A stretch of 64,000 nt of DNA, from contig NZ_JALJWR010000001.1 of the NCBI RefSeq assembly GCF_024169315.1, positions 4,390,501 to 4,454,500 of the forward strand, written 5' to 3'. This DNA is from Pseudomonas migulae. GTDB taxonomy: Bacteria; Pseudomonadota; Gammaproteobacteria; Pseudomonadales; Pseudomonadaceae. Below, in pieces: positions 34,806-42,711 of the stretch. Under the pieces are notes generated by a model, which saw nothing but the letters and a program-made list of their open reading frames with translations, was not told the origin of the DNA and ran no database searches. Made by a program: the position numbers and the translations under genes. The stretch's first letter is position 1. Each line of letters begins with the position of its first letter.

Positions 34806-36608
34806 ATGACCGACTCCAGTCTCTCCGCAAGCCCCTCGAGCTTGAAAATCTACTTCCGTCTGCTCGGTTATGTCCGGCCGTACATCGGCCTGTTCCTGAT
34901 CAGCATCGTCGGTTTTCTGATTTTCGCTTCGACGCAGCCAATGCTCGGCTACATCCTCAAGTACTTCGTCGATGGCCTGTCCAATCCCGAAGCGGTGCTG
35001 TTTCCCAACGTCCCCTACTTGCGCGACCTGCAACTGCTGCAAGCCGTACCGTTGCTGATCATCCTGATCGCGGCCTGGCAGGGATTGGGATCTTATCTGG
35101 GCAACTACTTCCTGGCCAAGGTTTCTCTCGGGCTGGTCCACGACCTGCGGGTACAGTTGTTCAATAACCTGCTGGTCCTGCCCAACCGGTATTTCGACAA
35201 GCATAACTCCGGTCACCTGATTTCCCGTATCACCTTTAACGTGACCATGGTCACGGGGGCGGCCACAGATGCGATCAAGGTCGTAATCCGTGAAGGCATG
35301 ACGGTGATCTTCCTGTTTGCCTCGCTGTTGTTCATGAACTGGCGCCTGACCCTGGTCATGGTCGCGATCCTGCCGCTGATCGCGTTGATGGTCCGTACCG
35401 CGAGCAAGAAATTCCGCAAGCAGAGCAAGAAGATCCAGGCGGCCATGGGCGACGTGACGCACGTGGCGTCGGAAACCATTCAGGGTTATCGCGTGGTGCG
35501 CAGCTTCGGCGGCGAAGTCTACGAAGAGAAGCGTTTCTTCAATGCCAGCCAGGGCAACACCGACAAGCAATTGCGCATGACCCGTACCGGCGCTATCTAC
35601 ACGCCGCTGCTGCAGTTGGTGATCTACAGCGCCATGGCCGTGCTGATGTTCCTGGTCCTTTTCCTGCGTGGCGACGCGTCCGCCGGTGACATGGTGGCCT
35701 ACATCACCCTGGCAGGCCTGCTGCCCAAGCCGATCCGTCAATTGTCCGAAGTCAGCTCGACCATTCAAAAAGGCGTGGCCGGTGCCGAAAGTATCTTCGA
35801 GCAACTGGACGTTGAACCTGAAGTCGATACCGGCACCGTCGAACGCGATGCCGTGACCGGGCGCCTGGACGTGCGGCATCTGAGCTTCACCTACCCTGGC
35901 ACCGAGCGTCAGGTACTCGACGACATCAGTTTCTCGGTCGAACCCGGGCAAATGGTGGCGCTGGTAGGGCGTTCGGGCAGTGGCAAGTCGACACTGGCCA
36001 ACCTGATTCCGCGTTTCTATCACCACGACAAGGGCGAAATCCTGATCGATGGCGTCGAGGTGGAACAGTACAAACTGCTGAACCTGCGCAAGCACATCGC
36101 CCAGGTCACCCAGCACGTGACGTTGTTCAGCGATACCGTGGCCAACAACATTGCGTATGGCGATCTGGCGGGTGCACCCCGTGAAGACATCGAGAAAGCG
36201 GCGAAAGACGCCTATGCAATGGACTTCATCGCCCAGTTGCCCGAAGGCCTGGACACTCAGGTCGGCGAGAACGGCGTATTGCTGTCCGGTGGACAGCGTC
36301 AGCGTCTGGCGATAGCCCGGGCCCTGTTGAAGAATGCACCTTTGCTGATTCTCGACGAAGCCACCTCGGCCCTCGACACCGAATCGGAACGGCACATCCA
36401 GGCGGCTCTGGACCAGGTAATGAAGGGCCGGACGACCCTGGTGATCGCTCACCGTCTGTCGACCATCGAGAAGGCCGACCTGATTTTGGTCATGGATCAG
36501 GGGCGGATCGTCGAACGCGGCACGCATGCCGAGCTTCTGGCGCAAAACGGCTATTACGCCCGCCTGAACGCCATGGGGCTCGATGCCCCGGCTGAAGACA
36601 TCGCCTGA
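34806..36608 (+). CDS. msbA: Lipid A/LPS flippase MsbA
   Basis: The 600-residue ABC exporter half-transporter has six membrane helices (about 20-320) and a nucleotide-binding domain with GRSGSGKST (Walker A), LSGGQRQRLAIARAL (signature) and LLILDEATSALD (Walker B). MsbA flips core-lipid A across the inner membrane. ATG at 34806. Divergent from the ligase fusion, with a strong terminator 40 bases downstream, so probably monocistronic. Confidence 0.95.
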   Translation: MTDSSLSASPSSLKIYFRLLGYVRPYIGLFLISIVGFLIFASTQPMLGYILKYFVDGLSNPEAVLFPNVPYLRDLQLLQAVPLLIILIAAWQGLGSYLGNYFLAKVSLGLVHDLRVQLFNNLLVLPNRYFDKHNSGHLISRITFNVTMVTGAATDAIKVVIREGMTVIFLFASLLFMNWRLTLVMVAILPLIALMVRTASKKFRKQSKKIQAAMGDVTHVASETIQGYRVVRSFGGEVYEEKRFFNASQGNTDKQLRMTRTGAIYTPLLQLVIYSAMAVLMFLVLFLRGDASAGDMVAYITLAGLLPKPIRQLSEVSSTIQKGVAGAESIFEQLDVEPEVDTGTVERDAVTGRLDVRHLSFTYPGTERQVLDDISFSVEPGQMVALVGRSGSGKSTLANLIPRFYHHDKGEILIDGVEVEQYKLLNLRKHIAQVTQHVTLFSDTVANNIAYGDLAGAPREDIEKAAKDAYAMDFIAQLPEGLDTQVGENGVLLSGGQRQRLAIARALLKNAPLLILDEATSALDTESERHIQAALDQVMKGRTTLVIAHRLSTIEKADLILVMDQGRIVERGTHAELLAQNGYYARLNAMGLDAPAEDIA

Positions 36609-36649
36609 TTCCTGTCGACGTTCATTTGTCATGAACGATTGAAAAAAAT

Positions 36650-36693
36650 CGCAGTCTGTCGTTTTCGAACGTGTACAGGCTGCGTTTTTTTTT
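36650..36693 (+). terminator. Rho-independent terminator after msbA
   Basis: CGCAGTCTGT / ACAGGCTGCG (one mismatch) with a 15-base loop, followed by nine T. It ends msbA 40 bases downstream of its stop. Confidence 0.9.
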
Positions 36694-36719
36694 GCTTTTG
36701 GCGCCCTCATTAATGCCAT

Positions 36720-36760
36720 GCGCAAGCCCTGCGCCAACCCTGTGCTAATATCCCGCCCTT
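36720..36760 (+). promoter_or_regulatory. Probable hldE promoter
   Basis: TAATAT at 36746-36751 in the context TGTGCTAATATCCCGCCC, 35 bases before the hldE ATG; the -35 is weak (around TGCGCA at 36720). It resembles the TATAATCCCGCCC box upstream of the carbamoyltransferase. Confidence 0.45.
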
Positions 36761-36785
36761 GTTCATTTTGTATGTGGGATGCTCC

Positions 36786-38207
36786 ATGAAGTTGTCCATG
36801 CCGCGATTCGATCAAGCCCCTGTCTTGGTGGTTGGCGATGTCATGCTCGACCGTTACTGGCATGGTGGTACCTCACGGATTTCCCCTGAGGCGCCGGTGC
36901 CGGTGGTCAAGGTCGAGCAAATCGAGGACCGCCCAGGCGGTGCCGCTAACGTTGCCCTGAACATTGCCGCGCTCGGCGCACCGGCCTCGCTGGTGGGCGT
37001 GACCGGCGACGACGAAGCGGCCGACAGCCTGGCCAACAGCCTCAAGGGTGCTGGTGTGCGCGCATTGTTCCAGCGTATTGCGCACCAGCCGACCATCGTC
37101 AAGTTGCGGGTCATGAGTCGTCACCAGCAGTTGCTGCGTATCGATTTTGAAGAACCCTTCGCCACCGACGCCCTGGCGCTGGGCGAGCAAGTTGACGAGT
37201 TGCTTGAAGGCATCAAAGTGCTGGTGCTGTCCGACTACGGCAAAGGCGCGCTGAAAAATCATCAGGTACTGATCCAGGCTGCCCGTGCCCGTGGTATTCC
37301 GGTGCTGGCCGATCCCAAGGGCAAGGATTTCTCGATCTACCGGGGCGCGAGCCTGATTACCCCGAATCTCAGCGAATTCGAAACCATCGTCGGCGGTTGC
37401 GCCGATGAGCACGAACTGGTGAGCAAGGGCGCGCAACTGATGCACGACCTGGACCTGGGCGCTTTGCTGGTGACCCGTGGCGAGCATGGCATGACCCTGT
37501 TGCGCCCGGATCATCCTGCGCTGCACCTGCCCGCGCGCGCGCGCGAAGTGTTCGACGTGACCGGTGCCGGCGACACGGTGATTTCCACCCTGGCGGCCGC
37601 TATAGCGGCTGGCGAAGAGTTGCCCCACGCGGTGGCACTGGCCAACCTGGCGGCCGGCATCGTGGTCGGCAAGCTCGGTACGGCGGCCATCAGCGCTCCG
37701 GAGCTGCGGCGTGCCATTCAGCGTGAAGAAGGTTCGGAGCGGGGCGTGCTCGGGCTGGAGCAACTGCTGCTGGCCGTCGACGATGCGCGTGCGCACAAAG
37801 AGAAGATCGTCTTCACCAACGGTTGTTTCGACATCCTGCACGCCGGTCATGTGACCTACCTCGAGCAGGCACGGGCCCAAGGGGATCGTTTGATCGTCGC
37901 GGTCAATGACGATGCATCGGTAAGCCGCCTGAAAGGGCCGGGACGTCCGATCAACAGCGTCGACCGTCGCATGGCCGTGCTGGCGGGGCTGGGTGCGGTG
38001 GATTGGGTGATCAGCTTCCCTGAAGGCACTCCTGAAAACCTGCTGCGCGAGGTCAAGCCGGATGTGCTGGTCAAGGGCGGCGATTACGGGATCGATCAAG
38101 TGGTCGGTGCAGACATCGTGACGGCGTACGGCGGTACCGTGAAAGTGCTGGGTTTGGTGGAAAACAGCTCGACAACAGCAATAGTCGAGAAGATTCGAAA
38201 CCATTGA
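36786..38207 (+). CDS. hldE: Bifunctional heptose 7-phosphate kinase / heptose 1-phosphate adenylyltransferase
   Basis: The 473-residue protein makes ADP-heptose for the core. The N-terminal ribokinase-type half (about 1-320) has RPGGAANVALNIAAL and VTGAGDTVIS with the catalytic Asp; the C-terminal cytidylyltransferase-type half (about 335-473) has FTNGCFDILHAGHVTYL with His352 and His355. ATG at 36786 (MKLSMPRFDQAPVLVVGDVMLDRYW); the longer frame from 36759 has no good ribosome site. The stop overlaps a 41-codon small ORF by one base. Confidence 0.96.
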   Translation: MKLSMPRFDQAPVLVVGDVMLDRYWHGGTSRISPEAPVPVVKVEQIEDRPGGAANVALNIAALGAPASLVGVTGDDEAADSLANSLKGAGVRALFQRIAHQPTIVKLRVMSRHQQLLRIDFEEPFATDALALGEQVDELLEGIKVLVLSDYGKGALKNHQVLIQAARARGIPVLADPKGKDFSIYRGASLITPNLSEFETIVGGCADEHELVSKGAQLMHDLDLGALLVTRGEHGMTLLRPDHPALHLPARAREVFDVTGAGDTVISTLAAAIAAGEELPHAVALANLAAGIVVGKLGTAAISAPELRRAIQREEGSERGVLGLEQLLLAVDDARAHKEKIVFTNGCFDILHAGHVTYLEQARAQGDRLIVAVNDDASVSRLKGPGRPINSVDRRMAVLAGLGAVDWVISFPEGTPENLLREVKPDVLVKGGDYGIDQVVGADIVTAYGGTVKVLGLVENSSTTAIVEKIRNH

Positions 38208-38332
38208 TGAGCATTAGTGATTCCCGTTTCATACGGAGTATGAACGGTTTTTTTTGTGAGGATATCAGCGTCCCCGAGGATTTTGGCGGGTATGACCCGG
38301 TGCGTTTGCCTGCTTTGTCTCGTGGTAAATGA
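38207..38332 (+). CDS. 41-residue small ORF between hldE and a glycosyltransferase
   Basis: An ATG at 38207-38209 overlaps the hldE stop (TGATG) and the frame runs 41 codons to TGA at 38330-38332, only three bases before the ATG of the next gene. The peptide begins MSISDSRFIRSMNGFFCED and has no signal peptide or membrane segment. The tight packing suggests it is translated by coupling and may pass ribosomes to the next gene, whose own ribosome site is weak. There is a run of eight T (38251-38258). It could be a leader peptide, a genuine small protein, or the remnant of a longer gene. Confidence 0.45.
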   Translation: MSISDSRFIRSMNGFFCEDISVPEDFGGYDPVRLPALSRGK

Positions 38333-38335
38333 TCT

Positions 38336-39310
38336 ATGAAAGTCATGCTCCTGGTGATGGACGAGCAACGCGTGATCCTGGATCGGCTGTATGAAATCGT
38401 GCAGCTGAACTGCGACGAGTGTGTCGTTTATCGCCTGAGCAAAAAGCAGCAAATGAAGCTGGGTCCGTTTCTCGCCTCCGTCAATTACCAGGACTTCGAT
38501 CGGGTAGTGATCTTCTCCAGGGTCAAGCGCCTGGTCCCTCAACTACGGGTCCTGAAGTGTATTCCGGGCCTGGTGTTTCTTGAGCATGACGCTTATCAGA
38601 ACTACATGCCCGAGAGTAAATACCGGCGGGTTTACTCGCGTCTATACAGTCGTCTGCCAAGTTCTCGCGTTCTGGTTTCCGGCGCTCTCGTAGCGCGGCG
38701 GATGCGAGCTGAAAACATTGATGCAGTGTTCGTTTCGAAAGGATATGACGAACAAATGCTGCACAACACCAACAGTGTTCGGGACATCCCGGTGGCTTTT
38801 CTGGGCAGTCTGAAAAGTACCGAGTACGCGCAGCGCAGGGCGCTTCTTGAATCCCTGTCCCTGCGTACCGGGATGTTGGTGGGCCGCACCAAGTCGGGCA
38901 CTGAGTATCTGGAAATGCTCAATCGCATCAAGATTTTCGTGAGTGCCGATATCGGCATGAATGAGTTCATGATCAAGAACTTTGAAGCGATGGCGTGTGG
39001 CTGTGTATTACTGGCCTGGAGTCAGGGCGAAGAAGACCAGTTGCTGGGCTTCCGGGATATGCACAATACGGTTTTCTATCACTCTGAAGATGAGGCCGTG
39101 GAAAAACTCCGGCTGCTGCAAAGTGACCCGGTGCTGACGGCTCGTATCGCCAGTAACGGGCAGGCATTCGCCGAGAGCCAGTATTCCTTTGCTCGTGTGG
39201 GCCGCACACTCGCTGCCGAGATTCAACGTGAAATGCGTCCCTGGCAGCCGCCTTCAGTGTTGACTCGCCTGTGGGTAAAGTTGCGTTACGGTATGCAGGT
39301 TCCAGGGTAG
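38336..39310 (+). CDS. Glycosyltransferase, group 1-like
   Basis: The 324-residue protein has an N-terminal MKVMLLVMDEQRVILDRLYE and a C-terminal GT-B-like region: SADIGMNEFMIKNFEAMACGCVLLAWSQGEEDQ, followed by QYSFARVGRTLAAEI. This is the donor-binding half of GT4/GT1-type enzymes (family E-x7-E replaced by NEFMIKNFEAMACG). The sugar is not predictable. It heads an accessory cassette placed after hldE, where P. aeruginosa carries different genes as I recall. Codon use is somewhat more mixed than in waaF-waaP. Confidence 0.75.
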   Translation: MKVMLLVMDEQRVILDRLYEIVQLNCDECVVYRLSKKQQMKLGPFLASVNYQDFDRVVIFSRVKRLVPQLRVLKCIPGLVFLEHDAYQNYMPESKYRRVYSRLYSRLPSSRVLVSGALVARRMRAENIDAVFVSKGYDEQMLHNTNSVRDIPVAFLGSLKSTEYAQRRALLESLSLRTGMLVGRTKSGTEYLEMLNRIKIFVSADIGMNEFMIKNFEAMACGCVLLAWSQGEEDQLLGFRDMHNTVFYHSEDEAVEKLRLLQSDPVLTARIASNGQAFAESQYSFARVGRTLAAEIQREMRPWQPPSVLTRLWVKLRYGMQVPG

Positions 39311-39312
39311 CC

Positions 39313-40017
39313 ATGGAAAATCAACCGCCTCTAGCCGATGAGTCAATGGCACTGGATGCGCTGCCAGGTGGTCATCAGTCTGTTCCGGGCGGGCTGCCGC
39401 CAGCGCTGAAGGAGTGCCTGCGCAAAGCAGCCCGGGTTCTACTGGTTGCCAACAATCCGGCCATTAGCCGGGACGATTTCCAGGCGCTGAACATCGGCGC
39501 CGACGATGTCGTCGTCAGCTTCAACAACTGTGTCCTGGCGCCGCTGCTTTCCCCACAAAGCGTTAATCTCTTCGTGCATGGTTTCAATTCGCCGGATGCC
39601 TACTTTTTTGGCCTTCCCCATGGACCTGAAGTGCAACGGCTTTTCAGGCAGGCTGACGCGCGGTGTTTCACGATGTTAGTGGGATGCACCGGGGCCATGT
39701 GCCCCTTGCCGCAGATGGCGCTCTATTGGGAGCGTATTCCGTTGCCGGCATTGTGGAACTACCCGGTCGATCGCCCGGGTGGCAAGCGCTATGTCGGACC
39801 CTCCACCGGTTTCAATGCGCTGGTGCTGTTCGACTGGCTGCGCGGACAGGCAGGGTATGACTATCAGCTCATGACGTTAGGCTTTTCCAACGAGGCGGGT
39901 AAACGCTGGGGCGGGCATGCCTGGGATTACGAGCGGGACTGGTTGCAAAAATCAGACGTCATCGTGATACCTCTGCGTGGTCGCCGTTGGTGGCAGAAGC
40001 TGTTTCGTCGCGAATGA
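39313..40017 (+). CDS. Putative glycosyltransferase with sialyltransferase-like (GT29) motifs
   Basis: The 234-residue protein starts at ATG 39313, two bases after the upstream stop. Three blocks recall the sialyl motifs of GT29: LLVANNP with DDVVVSFNN (47-72, L-like), VGPSTGFNAL with LMTLGF (161-191, S-like, family P-S-T-G and G-F), and HAWDYE (His202-Glu207, matching the H-x4-E VS motif). The resemblance was read by eye. If correct it would act on CMP-activated or related sugars for core or O-antigen decoration. GT42 also shares some of these motifs. Other possibility: an uncharacterised transferase. Confidence 0.5.
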   Translation: MENQPPLADESMALDALPGGHQSVPGGLPPALKECLRKAARVLLVANNPAISRDDFQALNIGADDVVVSFNNCVLAPLLSPQSVNLFVHGFNSPDAYFFGLPHGPEVQRLFRQADARCFTMLVGCTGAMCPLPQMALYWERIPLPALWNYPVDRPGGKRYVGPSTGFNALVLFDWLRGQAGYDYQLMTLGFSNEAGKRWGGHAWDYERDWLQKSDVIVIPLRGRRWWQKLFRRE

Positions 40018-40080
40018 CTTATCGGCGGTTGCCAGCGGGGCGCCGCCTGATGAGCCCGATTATTTTTAAGGGGTGCTGTA

Positions 40081-40887
40081 GTGTTGAATATTGCGGTGGC
40101 TTTTTTTGGTATCCCGAGAAATTCGCAAATCTGCTTTCCTTCCATTGAAGAAAACATCCTGGCGCGGCTTCCTTCCGACAGCAACGTAAAGTGCTTTTAC
40201 CATCTGTATAAAATCGACGAAGTGCAGAATTCGCGCTCGGGTGAACAAGGTGAGTTGAAGGCTGACAACTACGAGCCCTTCGAAACCATGACCGGGCAAC
40301 TGACCTCGACCGAGGGTGTGCTGGATCGGTGGAACTTTGAACAAGTGAAAGCGCTGGGTGATACCTGGGCTGATGATTACGCCTCACTCAGAAACCTGAT
40401 CTATCAACTCAATTCGCTGCACACCGTCACGACCATGATGGAGTCTTTCAATCCCGATTTCGTCATCTATGTGCGGCCGGACATTTTCTTTCACACACCG
40501 CTACCCACTTATGTGTTCAAGCATGCCGAAGCCCGGCGACGTAATACTTACGTTCCCGACTGGCAGTGGTGGGGCGGGCTGAATGATCGTTTTGCCATTT
40601 GTGGTCGCGACACCTACGTCGCGTACGGCAAAAGGATCGAGCGCATATTCGATTTCAGTAAAGTGACGGGAAGGAAGTTGCACTCCGAGCGGCTGCTCAA
40701 GTTTGCACTGCAACAGGCAGGGGCGAAGGTCTGCACCCTGGAAACCCAGGCGTCGCGTGTGCGTATCAACGGAGCCTTTGCCGAAGAGTCGTTCTCCCCC
40801 AAACGCGGCATGGGCAAGCGCGAGAATCGCTATTTCCATTTTTTTGCGCGGCTACGCACCTTGATGGACAAGCAGCGAGGAGGTTAG
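40081..40887 (+). CDS. Unknown protein, possible glycosyltransferase
   Basis: The 268-residue cytoplasmic protein starts with GTG 40081 behind AAGGGGTG. MLNIAVAFFGIPRNSQICF at the N-terminus, YVRPDIFFHTPLP (possible D-containing metal site) and WWGGLNDRFAICGRD are noteworthy and are seen in polysaccharide-cluster proteins of unknown sugar. I do not recognise the family with certainty. It closes the accessory cassette and is convergent with the next gene, 12 bases apart. Confidence 0.6.
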   Translation: MLNIAVAFFGIPRNSQICFPSIEENILARLPSDSNVKCFYHLYKIDEVQNSRSGEQGELKADNYEPFETMTGQLTSTEGVLDRWNFEQVKALGDTWADDYASLRNLIYQLNSLHTVTTMMESFNPDFVIYVRPDIFFHTPLPTYVFKHAEARRRNTYVPDWQWWGGLNDRFAICGRDTYVAYGKRIERIFDFSKVTGRKLHSERLLKFALQQAGAKVCTLETQASRVRINGAFAEESFSPKRGMGKRENRYFHFFARLRTLMDKQRGG

Positions 40888-40899
40888 GTCGACCCTGAC

Positions 40900-41865
40900 C
40901 TATTTGCGCAAACTTCCACTGACCAACCGGACCAGCCGCAGGGCCTTGACGCTCAGTTTCTTCAGTCCCCGTCGCGGGGCTTTTGGCGCTTCCAGCCCTT
41001 GTTGTGCCACCCAGTCCTTCCAGCGAATACGCTCCTCGCGCACTGTCCAGCCTTCCTGGATAGCAAAGCTCTCCGCCAGATACAGGCCGCGGGTGCTGGC
41101 GGGTAGAAGTTTGTCGCGCTTGAGCGTGTACAACTCGGGGAGCGGGACGCCGTCTTGCAGAGGCATCAAGTACAGGTCCGGGCGTTTTCGATCTAGGCGG
41201 GCTACCAGTTGATCGCCTTCCAGTCGTTCGTCGACATGAAACAGGCTCAGGGACTTGGCTTCCTTGGGCACGTCCAGGCGCAAGTCATAGATCAATTGCA
41301 GCGACGCGGTCGGCAGGTGCACGTACGCCCGCGGACGCTCGATCAGTTGCATGTTGGCGCAACGCACCGGGCGCGCCGAACCGGAAAGCGGGGAGAGGCG
41401 AAACGGCAAGGCCTCGCGATAGTGCAGCGCTGACGAGTAGGGCGCTGGCAGCCAGGTCTCGTTGAAACGTCCACCGAGCCAGCCTTCAGGGGTTTCCAGC
41501 AGGCACTCTTCGGCTATCTCCTGAATCGCCGTGTGCAGCGGCAGGTTGAGCTCGTGGGCGGGCACGTAACCGGAGATCAGTTTGAGCACCACGTCGCCAC
41601 GGTCCTGGCGACGCTGGCGTACCAGCACCCAGTAATCGCGATTCTGCCAATGCAGGGTCAGGCGCACCGAAACCCCGAGGTTGGCCAGCTCCAGCGCGAA
41701 CCGCTCGTTGTCAGCCACCGCCACCGGGCGGCGACGTTGCAGGGTCTGGGAAAAATTGAGCGGCATCCCGACGCTCTGATAACTCAAGCCTTCGGGAGTC
41801 GCTTCGACGAATAACGGCAGGGTCTTGAAGTTGCTCGGGTTCTTTCTAATGAGCGTACGCGGCAT
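40900..41865 (-). CDS. Unknown protein with a Nudix-like helix
   Basis: The 321-residue protein has LLVRQRRQDRGD-type strands (WVLVRQRRQDRG) followed by SGYVPAHELNLPLHTAIQEIAEECLL at about 98-123. It resembles a Nudix box: Gly99, Glu105 at G-x5-E, then QEIAEE, where Gln replaces Arg, Leu replaces Gly and the spacing is two residues longer. The rest matches no family I know. Such Pseudomonas proteins are sometimes labelled metal ABC transporter ATPase, which the sequence does not support: no Walker motif is visible. It is on the minus strand, 33 bases after the aldo/keto reductase, so may be co-transcribed. Confidence 0.6.
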   Translation of the reverse strand: MPRTLIRKNPSNFKTLPLFVEATPEGLSYQSVGMPLNFSQTLQRRRPVAVADNERFALELANLGVSVRLTLHWQNRDYWVLVRQRRQDRGDVVLKLISGYVPAHELNLPLHTAIQEIAEECLLETPEGWLGGRFNETWLPAPYSSALHYREALPFRLSPLSGSARPVRCANMQLIERPRAYVHLPTASLQLIYDLRLDVPKEAKSLSLFHVDERLEGDQLVARLDRKRPDLYLMPLQDGVPLPELYTLKRDKLLPASTRGLYLAESFAIQEGWTVREERIRWKDWVAQQGLEAPKAPRRGLKKLSVKALRLVRLVSGSLRK

Positions 41866-41898
41866 GTCGGCTCCTGCTTAAGGCCGCGTGGGGCGGCA

Positions 41899-42711
41899 TC
41901 AGTTGCTACGTAGGACCTGGGCAACGGTCGCGACGTTGTGGGCGAGGTGCAGCGGATTAATGGTCCCGACAATAGCACTGGCCACACCCGGGTGTTCAAA
42001 CAACAACTCGAAGCTGGCGCGCACCGGGTCCACACCCGGGCTCAGGCAGACATGACCGCTGGCCAGGGCTTTCTTGACCAGGATGGCTTTGCCGTGAGCA
42101 GCAGCATAGTCAATGACCGGCTTCTCGTTCTGCTCGTTCAGATTGTAGGTGACCATCGCGCAATCACCTTGCTCCAGAGCCCTCAAGCCACCTTCGACGG
42201 TTTTACCGGAGAAACCATAGCCGCGAATCTTGCCTTCGGCCTTGAGCGCGGCGAGGGTCGCGTAGACCTCGCTGTCGTTGAGGATCGCCAGGTCGTTGCC
42301 GTCGGAATGCACCAGCACCAGATCGATAAAATCCGTTTCCAGACGCTGCAGACTGCGTTCCACTGACAGGCGAGTATGCGCGGCACTGAAATCATGGCGA
42401 GACAACCCGTCGGCAAACTCTTCGCCGACCTTGCTGACGATCACCCAATCCTGGCGCTGCCCCCTCAGCAACGGGCCGAGGCGTTCTTCACTGCGGCCAT
42501 AGGCCGGGGCGGTGTCGATCAGGTTGATGCCCAGGTCGCGCGCGAGTTTGAGCAGCATGCGCGCTTCGTCATCGCCGGGAATCTGGAAGCCATTGGGGTA
42601 CTTCACCCCTTGATCGCGGCCGAGCTTGACCGTGCCCAGGCCCAGCGGCGAAACCATCAGGCCAGTGCTGCCCAATGGGCGATGCAAATCGTGCAGGGTG
42701 GGTTGGCTCAT
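41899..42711 (-). CDS. Aldo/keto reductase
   Basis: The 270-residue NADPH-dependent reductase of the AKR fold has GLGTVKLGRDQG near the N-terminus, LIDTAPAYGRSEERLG with catalytic Asp and Tyr, and VLVHSDG and AIVGTINPLHLAHNV near the C-terminus. The usual AKR catalytic His is probably in the LVLVHSDG strand. Substrate unknown. It overlaps the FAD oxidoreductase by four bases, so both are translated from one mRNA and may work in one pathway. Confidence 0.9.
   Translation of the reverse strand: MSQPTLHDLHRPLGSTGLMVSPLGLGTVKLGRDQGVKYPNGFQIPGDDEARMLLKLARDLGINLIDTAPAYGRSEERLGPLLRGQRQDWVIVSKVGEEFADGLSRHDFSAAHTRLSVERSLQRLETDFIDLVLVHSDGNDLAILNDSEVYATLAALKAEGKIRGYGFSGKTVEGGLRALEQGDCAMVTYNLNEQNEKPVIDYAAAHGKAILVKKALASGHVCLSPGVDPVRASFELLFEHPGVASAIVGTINPLHLAHNVATVAQVLRSN

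Noticed and set aside
34485..36863. 792-codon minus-strand frame across msbA
   Set aside because: Antisense to msbA with no recognised domain; a codon-bias shadow.
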